This document shows positions 10,001 through 23,495 of a stretch of DNA of 64,000 nt, in pieces (positions within the stretch are counted from its first letter, which is position 1; each line of letters opens with the position of its first letter). Source of the DNA: Antedon bifida (Eukaryota > Echinodermata > Crinoidea > Comatulida > Antedonidae); the NCBI GenBank assembly GCA_963402885.1, contig OY727094.1, positions 33,110,501-33,174,500 of the forward strand. Direction: 5' to 3'. Made by a program: the position numbers and the translations under genes. The notes beneath the pieces were generated by a model, which searched no databases, was not told the DNA's origin, and saw nothing but the letters and a program-made list of their open reading frames with translations.

Positions 10001-13000
10001 TCATTCAATTTTTAATTTAAAGCTAAGTATTTCTGTGTAAAGGTATAATGTGTGTAATATGAGTCTTACTTATGATGTTAACAACATTTCGTTTTTAAAA
10101 TGAGAAGCTTCCTATAATTGTTTATCGTTGTTCAAAATGATTTTGTTTAAATATTATACTGAAAGCAATTCTAACCTGTTTCTGATTTAACCTCTTTTTG
10201 AATTCCTTGTTCATTATGCCTACTACTGGTCGCCACTTGCCCTGTTTTAATAATCACATAAAAAAAAATGAAATAATTATACCTGTACTACCAAAAAAAT
10301 TGAGAGCAAAATTATACGGTACATTATTAGTAACTCACCTGTTTCTGGTTTAACCTCTTTTGGCATTACTTGTTCTTTATTAGGCCTAATATAACTGGTT
10401 GCCACTTGCCCTGTTTTAATAATAGAATAATAATAAGAAAAAATTGAAATAATAATACTACATAAAAAACTACCGATTGAGAGCAAAATTATACGGTACA
10501 TTATTAGTAACTCACCTGTTTCTGATTTAACATCTTTTGGCATTCCTTGTTTTTCATTACTACTGGTTGCCACTTGCCCTGTTTTAATAAATGTTATTAT
10601 TAGGTAGGCTATTTGTTGCATGTACGTTTATGAGTGAAACTAAACTCACAATCTGCGTCATAATCACATTTATTTATGATCATCCACATTTGTATGCCAA
10701 AAATGGCATGTACAACTGTGCATTAAGTGGAGTTGTGGCTTGGTGGTTATGATGCTTGGCTACCACTCCAAGGGTCCTGGGTTCAAGTCCCGTCACATGT
10801 CAGGATTTTTTCTAAGGACAAAATTACAACTCCACTCCCAAAGACTTGTAATAAGACTTTGTTTATGTAGAGCATCTTGTATATATGTTTGTCTTGTGAA
10901 CATCTGAGGGTCACTAATGATCAGCAATTGCTGGATGGATCATCCTCTTTAAATATGGTAAAAAAAAAAAAAAAAAAAATACTACAGTACCTGTGAGTGT
11001 GACGTGTATCCATGAAAATGAAAGGGATTATAGAGGGCGGCAAACAAAATATATAATTAATCAGAACGAAACTTTAAACTGTGTTTGAGTTAATACGATT
11101 GTAATTCTACAGTACATCAGCATAAAAATAGTCAATTACTATTATTGAATTTGATTACAAAATCTCATGAATTGTTTAGACATGTTATTTTCAAATTAAT
11201 TATGATTAAATGAACAAAATTGAGATGTGATTTTATTTAATAAACTTTATTTCAAAAATAAATTTTTAAATCTATCTAAACCCATCAAACAACTAATTTT
11301 TACTTAATATACTTTCTAAATAGGAAATCTTGTATGTACAATTATTGCATTCAAATACCATATTATTATGTTAATGCATAATAACTGAAGTAACTCACTT
11401 GAATCTGATTTTTTCAAGCCCAATCTTTTGAAAAAAGTAACAAAGACAGATTTTCTGTTTCGTCGTGAGGCGGAGTCATTATATTCTCTTCGCTTTCCTT
11501 GTTGTTCTTTAAGAGTCGTCGACACTTTCTCATCTGTTTAAGAAAAATAACTAAAGTCTATCTTTTCTGAATATATTTTATTTTGGAAAACATTATTAAT
11601 ATTATTACATTGCCGATTATCAATCGATCCATTAGGCAGTGTTTTTACTAAATGAATATGAATGTAATCATGTTAACTATTTATTTATGTTTTTGCAGGG
11701 CTAGATAATCTCATGTTTTTAATGCATTAAGAATGTTTTATTGCTACAGAAAATTTAATTAATTAATTTGGTTAATGAATTTATAATTGTTCGTTTTTCA
11801 TTGATTGTAGAAAAGACGAATTTATAGAGGGCGGCAAACACAATTTTATATCCATCAGGAGGTGTCGGAAATATGCTATATCGTTCTACATGGGGTCAGA
11901 TTGGAATTAAACATTAAACAAGATTTTGTTTAAATATTATTATTCTGAAAGCAACAAACCTGTTTCTGATTTAACCTCTTTTCGAATTCCTTGTTCTTCA
12001 TTACTATTGGTTGCCACTTGCCCTGTTTTAATAAGAAAATAATAAGAAAAAATTTGACAATTATTCTACCTAAAAAAAATCTACCGATTGAGAGCAAAAT
12101 TATGCGGTACATTACAATGAATGTTTTATACCTCAAATAATTCAATTATTGGGAACATTAATTCAACATAAATTATCTTTCATCGTGTAATAAGAAATAG
12201 GCCTATAACTAACATAACAGAAATATTTATGTTATAACAATTGCACCTTTATTCGGACTCGGACGTAAATGGATGTTATTTTGTTTATTGTTTCATTTGA
12301 AACGATAAAGTTGAGGAAATCTGTAAGATAGAGAAAAAGTCGCCCCAACTGAGATTCGAACCCGGAACATTCTGCTTTATATGCAGATGTCCAACCATTA
12401 GAATGCTGGGGCTGTCATGGTATTGTTGGATAGCGACTCTTTAACACTCTCGGCGTGGTACGGTAGAAAGCGCCAATCCCTCAATTGTACGCACGCGCAC
12501 CATGCAGAGATCAAATTGATACGCCCTCATCTTTTCAGTATTATTATTATTATATTAATTCATGAAGCGCCAAAGGCAAACTACTGAAAACAGACATGCA
12601 CTTTTGTTCGACTCGGATGTTATTTTGTTTAATGAATTAATTTGAAACGATTAAATTATTAGAAATAATAGCCAAAGGCAAATTACTGAAAAAGACCTAA
12701 TTAGGTTCTATTTAAATCAAATGACCTCAGTAAGTGTACTATGCATAATAATGTGGTGATCTACCTTTTAGAAAACTTTGTGCATGTTGGTTTATAAGCT
12801 TTGCAAAAGTGTCACGATCGTCTTGTGAATTCAAGCGTCCAGCTTTCTCAATGTGATATACAACATCCCATATATTGTTATAGTTGTAGGCACGCAGTTT
12901 GTAGAAACCTATAACCGTCATCAAATCGTCGTTGTCAGTGTTAGTTAGCACATTAAACATTGCTCTGCGATATGCTGTTAATCCTACACCCGCTGTATCG

Positions 13001-13266
13001 CTACTTTGGATAGTGTTCTTATATTTGTCTATGCGTTTTGTTGCTGAGGCCATCATGGTTACTTCAGCAATGTCCGACAACAGCTTCACATCAGTTTTGG
13101 AAATAAATCCACGGTTAGTAAGTTGATTAAATAAATCAAGGGCTGATTTTTCACTAAGAGGTCCAATGGGTATAATATCAAATAGAAGCATTTTCAGCCA
13201 TCGCAGGTTTACACCAGCATAGTATTCACTAAGTTCTCTCAGAAATGTTTGGAATTCTACATCCAT
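7032..13266 (-). CDS. NLR gene 1: death-fold x2, linker mini-exons, NACHT, LRR tail
   Basis: Predicted cytosolic innate-immune receptor. Coding exons on the minus strand, from splice signals: 12765-13266, 11960-12022, 11399-11533, 10516-10578, 10339-10410, 10176-10241, 7032-9010. All junctions are phase 1 and lengths sum to 2880 nt (959 aa plus stop). Residues ~5-70 and ~94-160 are two helical death-fold modules, DED-like (FQTFLRELSEYY..., YRRAMFNVLTN...). The NACHT exon has Walker A GEGGIGKTT (~377-385), Walker B KVVLLLDGLDEL (~460-470) and sensor-1-like VILTSRSEN. The tail has leucine-rich repeats (LRGLDISGNNL, LVWLDMYDCNL). The ATG at 13266 (AAAATGG context) is chosen because extending upstream in the paralogues' frame meets a stop. 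This gene lacks the separate MAT exon of copies 2 and 3 and has a divergent DED exon. The NLR class is certain; DED versus another death-fold type is inferred. Confidence 0.85.
9011..10175 (-). other. NLR 1 last intron
   Basis: This intron precedes the NACHT exon; its acceptor is CATCAAG at 9011-9017, where copies 2 and 3 have TCTAG. It carries one copy of the recurrent ATAGAGGGCGGCAAACACAA-type motif (near 9146). No coding sequence is seen. Confidence 0.6.
10176..12022 (-). other. NLR 1 linker: repeated phase-1 mini-exons
   Basis: Four homologous mini-exons (11960-12022, 10516-10578, 10339-10410, 10176-10241; 63, 63, 72, 66 bp) each begin after TTAAAACAG and end ...TCAGAAACAG or ...CAGAAACAG before GTGAG, GTTAG or GTTTG. 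Each encodes a variant of QVATSSNEKQGMPKDVKSET, hydrophilic and probably a flexible hinge between effector and NACHT domains. All are phase 1-1 multiples of three, so any number can be included without changing frame. A longer related exon (11399-11533, 45 codons, basic, with EQQGKRRE) occurs only in this gene. Confidence 0.8.
10725..10990 (+). mobile_element. tRNA-derived SINE with poly-A tail
   Basis: Absent at the same intron site in NLR 2 and NLR 3. It has an A-box-like GGCTTGGTGGTTATG and a B-box GGTTCAAGTCCC about 35 bp later, a ~170-bp body and an 18-A tail near 10960-10979. Such elements are transcribed by RNA polymerase III and copied by LINE machinery. It lies in an intron of NLR 1, opposite strand. 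Confidence 0.85.
12342..12417 (-). repeat. tRNA-like sequence (SINE head or tRNA pseudogene)
   Basis: On the minus strand the ends GCCCCAG and TTGGGGC can pair as an acceptor stem, CTGC/GCAG frame a 7-nt loop, and GGTTCGAATC is a B box. The T stem is imperfect and the anticodon position reads ATA, so a working tRNA is unlikely. It lies in the NLR 1 intron between the death-fold exon and the first mini-exon, between two imperfect copies of a ~65-bp sequence (12245-12311 and 12598-12658). Confidence 0.5.
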
Positions 13267-13273
13267 TTTGAAT
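12765..13273 (-). other. NLR 1 exon with tandem death-fold (DED-like) modules
   Basis: The acceptor TTTTTTTACAG ends at 13274 and the donor G|GTAGAT begins at 12764. The 167-residue product is helical. The first module resembles caspase-8/FADD-type DEDs in hydrophobic spacing (LRELSEYY, LKMLLFDIIP, ALDLFNQL). Its sequence is clearly different from the corresponding exons of copies 2 and 3, which resemble each other, so effector-domain and sensor exons have separate histories. Confidence 0.7.
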
Positions 13274-13440
13274 CTGTAAAAAAATAAAAAATACGTACTG
13301 AAAGTTTAATTTTGTCGAATTTTCCTTCTTACTGATTTTAGCAACTTCGATGGAATGGTGGTTTTTAAACAGATCTTTTTTTTCTACCGTATATAAAATA
13401 TGCCTTTCTACCATATATGCCACACTCAAATAAAGAAGCT

Positions 13441-14190
13441 TAGATTATACCAGAAAGAGTGAATTAGTTCCTTATATGGCCCAATCCATTCCTACCTATT
13501 CATATTGAATTGTACACAATGTCAGAATAAGCATATTAGAGCATTTTTTGATTTAAAAATTGTCTTATAGATAATGCTCACATTGTATGTTTTATTTGGT
13601 TCGACCAAAAATGTCAAAAGTCATTTGATTTCACACAGTTCATGATTAAACCAGTACATTTGTTTTTCATAGGCGTACATTATCTATCATTCCAGCATCG
13701 TCGTGAGTTTTAAATATGAAAAACGCGTTACTTATGGCGTGGGTTGATAGTCCAGATACGTATGAACAGATTATAACAATGAAGTTAAACAATTGAGTAG
13801 AACACCATAACGTTGATATTTATAGCAATGCTTCTTTTGTTGTTGTTGAACTCTGTAGAAAATTTCCATGGCTGAGCCCAAAGGTTGCAAACAAATACAA
13901 ACATTGATTGTCAATCGTGCAACGAATTACTACAACGCCGACTCTTTTAAGATTTCTGGGTTAAAATTATTCAGTGAATAATCAAAATACTCGTATACGA
14001 GTAATGTATTGCCTTTTCCTTCATTGAGATGACGGATTCATGATATTAACAAGACATTTACCACAATCCACACTCTACTTCAAATAACCATGGAAGCATA
14101 ACCATCAGAATTATACCTATATTCTCATATTATTGTTTTGCAAATAAATGTTCCGAACTATATTATATATATGAAATACAGTATATTATA
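13441..14190. other. First intron of NLR 1, no other feature
   Basis: It lies between the inferred 5' non-coding exon and the death-fold exon. AT-rich, with no open frame or repeat recognised. Confidence 0.4.
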
Positions 14191-14197
14191 AACTTAC

Positions 14198-14470
14198 AAA
14201 TTGACTCGACTGTAACTGGATCTCGTATCTGGACTATCAATATACCGATACAGTTAAATGTGACGATTTGTCCACCAACTGCGCCACTCCCTTTGACGTC
14301 AAGTACTGTGTAATTATTATTCATAATCCACGTATATGTATGCTATACTGACTTTGGCCGTGACGTCACAAAAACTTTTCCACGGTCCAACTGTCTTTCT
14401 GTTAAGACACAATGTACACGATTATATCGGCACCGTCGTACGACGTCTATAAATATTCCATTCAAAATTC
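14198..14470 (-). promoter_or_regulatory. NLR 1 promoter and 5' non-coding exon with CRE-like boxes
   Basis: On the minus strand a TATA-like TATTTATAG (near 14446-14458) is followed by ACGTCGTACGACG-type palindromes, GTGACGTCAC (near 14365) and TTGACGTCAAAG (near 14298), then by conserved sequence ending at a good donor, CAATTT|GTAAGTTT, with the G at 14197. The block is conserved upstream of NLR 2 and NLR 3 in the same position and orientation. TGACGTCA is the core of CREB/ATF sites, so cAMP/stress-type control is possible. Transcription start is inferred. Confidence 0.5.
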
Positions 14471-15083
14471 CCTAGAAATTAGTTTTAGAAAATTACCTAG
14501 AATCTTTTAAATAATATTTAAAAACTGCAAAATGTATGTTATGGAAACACCTAAAGTGAATTGGTTTAAATAAAAAGAAATGAGAATTCACATTTGTGTA
14601 TAAATATAGACGGCATTAACTGTTTTAAAACTTGTACTATATCTAATCATTTTAATAACTATTTTTTTAATATTGCTTCTGATCTGGTATCTGAACTCTA
14701 TTTGTGCAATACTTCATAATTATACTGACTCTAAATTTATTTAATCATTTTACAACTCTAGAAATGTGTTTCCGAACAAATTAGTTTTACCTGAAGTTAC
14801 CGAAGAAAACATTTTTGATAAAATTCCAGTCAGATTCTTAAAAAGCCTTTAACGTTTATTATTAACAAATCTATAATTAAGAATTCTGTTCGTGGTGATA
14901 TGGAATTAGCTAAGGTGTTGCCTCTCCATAAGGAAGGTCCCAAAGATAATATAAAGAATTACATATCAATTTGTATTTTAAGTACCGTATCTAAAATTTT
15001 GGAAAAAGTAGTTTATAAAATCAACGTGAAAAGTACTTGTCTGACAATAATTTATTGTCTACTTTTCAAAGTGGTTTTAGAAG

Positions 15084-15746
15084 AGGCTTCTCTACCAACT
15101 CAGTCCTCATTCACCTAAATGATTGTCTTATAAAAGGCTTCTCTACCGACTCAGTCCTCATTCACCTAAATGATTGTCTTATAAAAGGCTTCTCTACCGA
15201 CTCAGTCCTCATTCACCTAAATGATTGTCTTATAAGAGGCTTCTCTACCGACTCAGTCCTCATTCACCTAAATGATTGTCTTATAAGAGGCTTCTCTACC
15301 GACTCAGTCCTCATTCACCTAAATGATTGTCTTATAAGAGGCTTCTCTACCGACTCAGTCCTCATTCACCTAAATGATTGTTTTAGAAGAGGCTTCTCTA
15401 CCGACTCAGTCCTCATTCACCTAAATGATTGTCTTATAAGAGGCTTCTCTACCGACTCAGTCCTCATTCACCTAAATGATTGTCTTATAAGAGGCTTCTC
15501 TACCGACTCAGTCCTCATTCACTTAAATGATTGTCTTAGAAGAGGCTTCTCTACCGACTCAGTCCTCATTCACCTAAATGATTGTCTTAGAAGAGGGTTC
15601 TCTACCGACTCAGTCCTCATTCACCTAAATGATTGTCTTAAAAGAGGCTTCTCTACCGACTCAGTCCTCATTCACCTAAACGATTGTCTTAGAAGAGGCT
15701 TCTCTACCGACTCAGTCCTCATTCACCTAAATGATTGTCTTATAAG
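15084..15746 (+). repeat. 51-bp tandem repeat (13 copies) grown from the RT GFRRGFSTNS block
   Basis: Thirteen units of 51 bp, each encoding GFSTDSVLIHLNDCLIR with minor changes (LIK, LIR, LRR, FRR, LKR). The period is a multiple of three, so the frame stays open across 663 bp, which explains the 298-residue ORF here. The first unit is the original LINE sequence (GFRRGFSTNS); the rest are copies. Confidence 0.95.
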
Positions 15747-15768
15747 TCAAATTTCAAAAGGTAATTTT

Positions 15769-15910
15769 GTAGGGGACACATTGCCCCTAGGGCACACATT
15801 GCCCCTAGGGCACACATTGGTCCTAGGGGACACATTGGCTCTAGGGCACACATTGGCCCTAGGGCACACATTTCCCCTAGGGCACACATTGCCCATGGGC
15901 ACACATTGGT
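15769..15910. repeat. 18-bp tandem repeat (~8 copies)
   Basis: Units of the form GGGCACACATTGCCCCTA, with GCCCCTAGGGC palindromes. It directly follows the 51-bp array and also stays in frame. It is low-complexity DNA inside the LINE remnant, with no function seen. Confidence 0.9.
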
Positions 15911-15920
15911 CAGGACAACT

Positions 15921-16445
15921 AGATATACCATGATGTAGATTACACTATTATAGGTCCACGCCTATAAGATATACCATGATGTAGATTACACTATTATAGG
16001 TCCACGCCTATAAGCTATACCATGATGTAGATTACACTATTATAGGTCCACGCCTATAAGATATACCATGATGTAGATTACACTATTATAGGTCCACGCC
16101 TATAAGATATACCATGATGTAGATTACACTATTATAGGTCCACGCCTATAAGATATACCATGATGCAGATTACACTATTATAGGTCCACGCCTATAAGAT
16201 ATACCATGATGTAGATTACACTATTATAGGTCCACGCCTATGAGATATACCATGATGTAGATTACACTATTATAGGTCCACGCCTATATGATATACCGTG
16301 ATGTAAATTACACTATTATAGGTCCACGCCTATAAGATATACCATGATGTAGATTACACTATTATAGGTCCACGCCTATAAGATATACCATGATGTAGAT
16401 TACACTATTATACGCCACGCCTATAAGATATACCATGATGTAGAT
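15921..16445. repeat. 46-bp tandem repeat (~11 copies) grown from LINE 3' coding sequence
   Basis: Units begin AGATATACCATGATGTAG and recur at 15921, 15967, 16013 and every 46 bp. A single, unamplified version of the same sequence is present in the cassette 2 LINE at about 32778-32822, followed by the same CCACTTTTTTAGCAGAC. That shows the array arose from unique LINE DNA. The 46-bp period is not a multiple of three, so the frame is destroyed. Confidence 0.95.
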
Positions 16446-16799
16446 TCCACTTTTTTAGCAGACAATTTTACAAATATTTCTAAACAACATACGTACTGTA
16501 CGAGGAAATTAAATGAACATTTTGTAATTCCTAATATCAAAGTGTTAGCTTCGAAAACATTTTATTATCATACTATATTAAAGATTGGAATAATCTTCCA
16601 TCAAACATAAAAGGTATAAAAACACCTAATGAGTATAAACGTGTTATAAAGCTTTATGTTAGTAATGTTGTTATATTTTTGTGAAATTGTCTATGTTTTT
16701 GTTAAGGACCCCATCCCATTGGAAAGCTTAGATCTAAGGGTAATCCTTGGTATGTTGATTGTACCGAATAAAACAAACAAACAAACAAACAAATGCATC

Positions 16800-17205
16800 C
16801 GACATAGTAATAAAAAATTGCAATTCGTGATTGCAGATAATAATTTTTATGGTAGGTAGATTGATGATTGTATCCAAAAACACTTATACAAATATAAATT
16901 GCAAAAGAACTATCAATTATTCCAATATTCATTTGGAAGCAACTGCACCCTTTAGGTCAACTTTAATATCACGATCACATGCCGCTATTGACTTTGGCCG
17001 TGACGTCACAAAAGCTGTTTCACAGTTTAGTGCAGGTCTTTCTGTAGATACACAATAGGATTACTGAAGTCTATACTTATTCACTCAAAATTACACTAAA
17101 CTATTTTTAGAAAAACACACAGAATCCTCGATTTAAATGTCAAGATCAATATACATAATAGAATTTTTAAATAAAACGTACGGTAACCTATTTGGTTCTG
17201 AAAAT
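16800..17205. other. Cassette segment with CRE palindrome
   Basis: The sequence TTGACTTTGGCCGTGACG plus TCAC (16986-17008) is shared with cassette 2 (33361-33385) and cassette 3 (48236-48260), and resembles the NLR promoter block in its GTGACGTCAC core. It may be an old duplicate of the promoter. No gene is seen. Confidence 0.5.
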
Positions 17206-17212
17206 GACGTGA

Positions 17213-17354
17213 GTTTCTCAACGTTTCGATCAATTATGCTTTGATGTTCATAGATAATTATGATCCGACGTCCTGCTTAAGAGTGAGGAGTTTGTTTTCT
17301 GATTCTCACAAACAGGATGATCAAAGTAAATTAATGATTGAAACGTCGAGAAAC
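17213..17354. repeat. Conserved imperfect inverted repeat
   Basis: GTTTCTCAACGTTTCGATCA at the left end is the imperfect complement of TGATTGAAACGTCGAGAAAC at the right end, with further pairing inwards (CTTTGAT with ATCAAAG). Copies lie at 33598-33724 and 53574-53717, the third with many changes outside the stem. It could be a decayed MITE or a structured RNA; it lies ~900 bp upstream of the HELLS promoter-like block. Confidence 0.6.
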
Positions 17355-17405
17355 CCAACAATTCATTCATTTCAGAACTCATATATACGCGTACGTGGGT
17401 ACTGC

Positions 17406-17826
17406 AGTAGTACAGTACAGTTTTGTTCCTCCCACTGATGCCAGTCGCATCCAAGAGGCAGTCTTCTCTAGCATCCAAATATATGCTGGGTCCGACTGTT
17501 GAAGGGCTTCCTTGACTGAGTTAGCTTCTTAGCTTGACTAGGATCGCACTGAAGGAGATTGCTTAATTTGATCCAGGTGTCACGATAGTATGGTTTTCGG
17601 GCTTGTGCAAAGAGCATTCGTTTTGTTAATGTGTTATTTGGTTCTCGACAGATATGGGCTATGTACTTCAGGTAGTGAACATGTATATAATCTTTTAGTG
17701 GAGTTGCACCGACGATATTTTCAACATCTTTATTTGAGAACAGGAGACTGAAAACTCCATCTTCTGTAGATTGCTCTTGGTTCCCTGTAACCTTCGCTTC
17801 TTTACATTTATATCCTCCTCTTATAT
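17406..17826 (-). mobile_element. 5'-truncated LINE fragment (RT C-terminus), cassette 1 only
   Basis: Inserted between sequences contiguous in cassette 2 (GGTACTGCA and ATATACATTTGATTTCGCC). On the minus strand an open frame of about 120 residues includes KYIAHICREPNNTLTKRMLF, YYRDTWIKLSNLLQCDPSQA and KKLTQSRKPFN, a pattern like the carboxyl end of LINE polymerases. It differs from the CR1-like LINEs elsewhere in the window. Typical 5'-truncated retrocopy; clade not determined. Confidence 0.6.
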
Positions 17827-18129
17827 ACATTTGATTTCGCCAAGCAAACCTTCAAACAATTCTCATATTGTTCCATTGTCTTTCTTTGTTCAGTCGGTAT
17901 TCATCATTTTATACCTTTTATATAATTATTTGCTATAGTGTTTTTTTATGCTAAAACTGGCATCTTTACCGTCATCATGATGATGACTCAGCATTATCGC
18001 ATCGTCACTGCGCCGACAATATTACAAAACAATTGTTGTTGTATTGTATTTAAATTCTGGGTAGGAAAAAAAATAAACGAATAGAGTTATATTTTGATAT
18101 CGAAATAGTGATGAAAAATTAAATTGGTA

Positions 18130-18320
18130 AAATAAATTATTTTTAAAAAACTGGTACGGTGTCATGTTGTCCGTTGAAGGCGCTCTTTGGTTTCTATTTA
18201 AAACGAGTAGAGCAGGTGGTTAATGGTTTGGTATCAATTCACACAGCGCGGCCTTTATGAATAATAAAAAGGTGTAGGCCTAGGCCTGATGTAGTTTCTT
18301 TTAAGAGCCACAAAACTTAG
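18130..18320 (+). promoter_or_regulatory. HELLS-type promoter and 5' non-coding exon, cassette 1
   Basis: A block conserved in all three cassettes contains TATTTAAAACGAG, a GC-richer ACACAGCGCGGCC stretch, GAATAATAAAAAGGTG, and a strong donor ACTTAG|GTAAGC with the junction after 18320. Upstream lies a conserved TGATGACTCAGCA (AP-1-like). As it precedes HELLS exons on the same strand, it is probably the first exon and promoter of the ancestral HELLS copy. The coding exons that should come next are missing. Confidence 0.4.
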
Positions 18321-18566
18321 GTAAGCTGGGTGTTAGTTTGTTTCTTTTTTGGTAATATGCTAGGCCTAGACTCTACTGGTGCCTGCATGGCACCTAACTA
18401 ACGTGACAATTATGAACACATCAATTGTTATATCCCTACTACTATAATAGGCCTCTACCACGCACAGGCAGCCAGCAGTCGTGCGTGTACCATTTTTTTC
18501 CTCTCTTTTCTAGCCCACACAAACTAGAGAGTCGCAGCGCAGGAGGGAAGTGTGACTTCTAACTAG

Positions 18567-22421
<3,855 letters not shown>

Positions 22422-22893
22422 CACCAAGTGTTATTACAAGTCAGCACAGTGTTCAGGTTTAAACTATTGTTAACACCAAGTGTTATTACAAGTCAGCACA
22501 GTGTTTAGGTTTAAACTATTGTTAACACCAATTGTTATTACAAGTCAGCACAGTGTTCAGGTTTAAACTATTGTTAACACCAAGTGTTATTACAAGTCAG
22601 CACAGTGTTCAGGTTTAAACTATTGTTAACACCAAGTGTTATTACAAGTCAGCACAGTGTTCAGGTTTAAACTATTAACACCAAGTGTTATTACAAGTCA
22701 GCACAGTGTTCAGGTTTAAACTATTGTTAACACCAAGTGTTATTACTCTTACAACATAAAGAAAATCAAAGACTACACAAATATATCTGAACATTAAGTA
22801 GAACTTTTAATTATTCCAATCTATATATTTTCACCCTTAAATTTATTTTATACAGAATGATATTTCACTATTTCTACATCATAACATAAAAAA

Positions 22894-23495
22894 CTAGAGG
22901 GTACTCCGAGAGTACAAACCTCCGCCTACTGTAAAATTCCCCTACATAAAATGTCCCCGGAAAATATATATATATTTTTTTACATTTTTTAAAATTAGTT
23001 CTCAATGTAAATAGACTAACTGCACACTATAAAGTAAAGTTGTGGATGAGACTTTGGTGTAATGGTTATGTATCCAGCCTCTCACAGTTGAGATCGCAGG
23101 TTCAAGTCCCGCTGAGATTTTTTTTTTTTATTATTTATTTTTTTTTTTTTGTGGACCTTGATCTTTGACCCTGACCCTTCAAAATTTAACCACAATTATA
23201 TGATGAGTCATTGATCATTGTGGCTAAGTTTGGTGAGAATCGGATAAAAACTGTGGCCTCTAGGCAGTAAAATAGTTTTTTGTTATTTGTGACCTTGACC
23301 TATGACCTTTTCCCCTCAAATTCGAACTCGTCCGAGCCTTTGAGGCATAGATCATTGTGTCCAAATTTGGTGAGAATCGGATAAAAACTGTGGCCTACAG
23401 GCTGTTCACAGACACACACACAAACGCACACACACACACACACACGCACACACAAACATACAGGGGTGAAAACATAACCTCCTTGGCGGAGGTAA
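22894..23495 (-). mobile_element. Non-autonomous Helitron-like element carrying a tRNA-like segment
   Basis: Comparison with cassettes 1, 3 and 4 shows a clean insertion between the A-run and TAAG, with no target duplication, i.e. between A and T. Read on the minus strand the element ends with a hairpin (GTACTC, loop TCG, GAGTAC at 22901-22915) seven bases before a terminal CTAG. These are Helitron 3' hallmarks (hairpin, CTRR, A|T target). The 5' end starts TTACCTCCGCC rather than the usual TC, so assignment is tentative. Inside are a polymerase III-like A box and GGTTCAAGTCCC B box on the plus strand (23050-23112) and an (AC)n tract at 23412-23455. Confidence 0.65.
23035..23118 (+). repeat. 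tRNA-like (SINE-like) segment inside the Helitron-like element
   Basis: It has TTTGGTGTAATGGTTATG (A-box-like) and GGTTCAAGTCCC (B box) at pol-III spacing, followed by T-rich runs that would terminate transcription. It is nested within the larger insertion, so it was probably captured or inserted before that element moved. Confidence 0.5.

Larger units (their letters stand above)
14550..16795 (+). mobile_element. Degenerate LINE (CR1/L2-like) swollen by three internal minisatellites
   Basis: Reverse-transcriptase landmarks occur in order: PNKLVLPEVTEENIFDK, MELAKVLPLHKEGPKDN, IKNYISICILSTVSKILEKV, then FQSGFRRGFSTNS. These match the start of LINE RT (..K.GDK..I.NYRPISILP..SKI.E..). The far 3' part encodes the usual C-terminal end (DWNNLPSNIKGIKTPNEYK in the frame) and ends with the simple tail AAACAAACAAAC near 16770-16792. 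Most of the RT palm is replaced by tandem arrays (15084-15746, 15769-15910, 15921-16445). Stops and frame changes make it inactive. A related fragment lies at the same place in cassette 2. Confidence 0.85.

Noticed and set aside
12342-12417. Functional tRNA gene
   Set aside because: Imperfect T stem, odd anticodon (ATA) and location between duplicated flanks favour a SINE head or pseudogene.
13229-13429. Extra upstream coding exon for NLR 1 (MSVAYMVERHILYTVEK...)
   Set aside because: Joining any visible donor there to the death-fold exon in the needed phase meets a stop; the frame is intronic.
15037-15933. 298-residue repetitive ORF resembling a repeat protein
   Set aside because: It is LINE reverse-transcriptase sequence expanded by 51- and 18-bp tandem repeats; the open frame follows from periods divisible by three.
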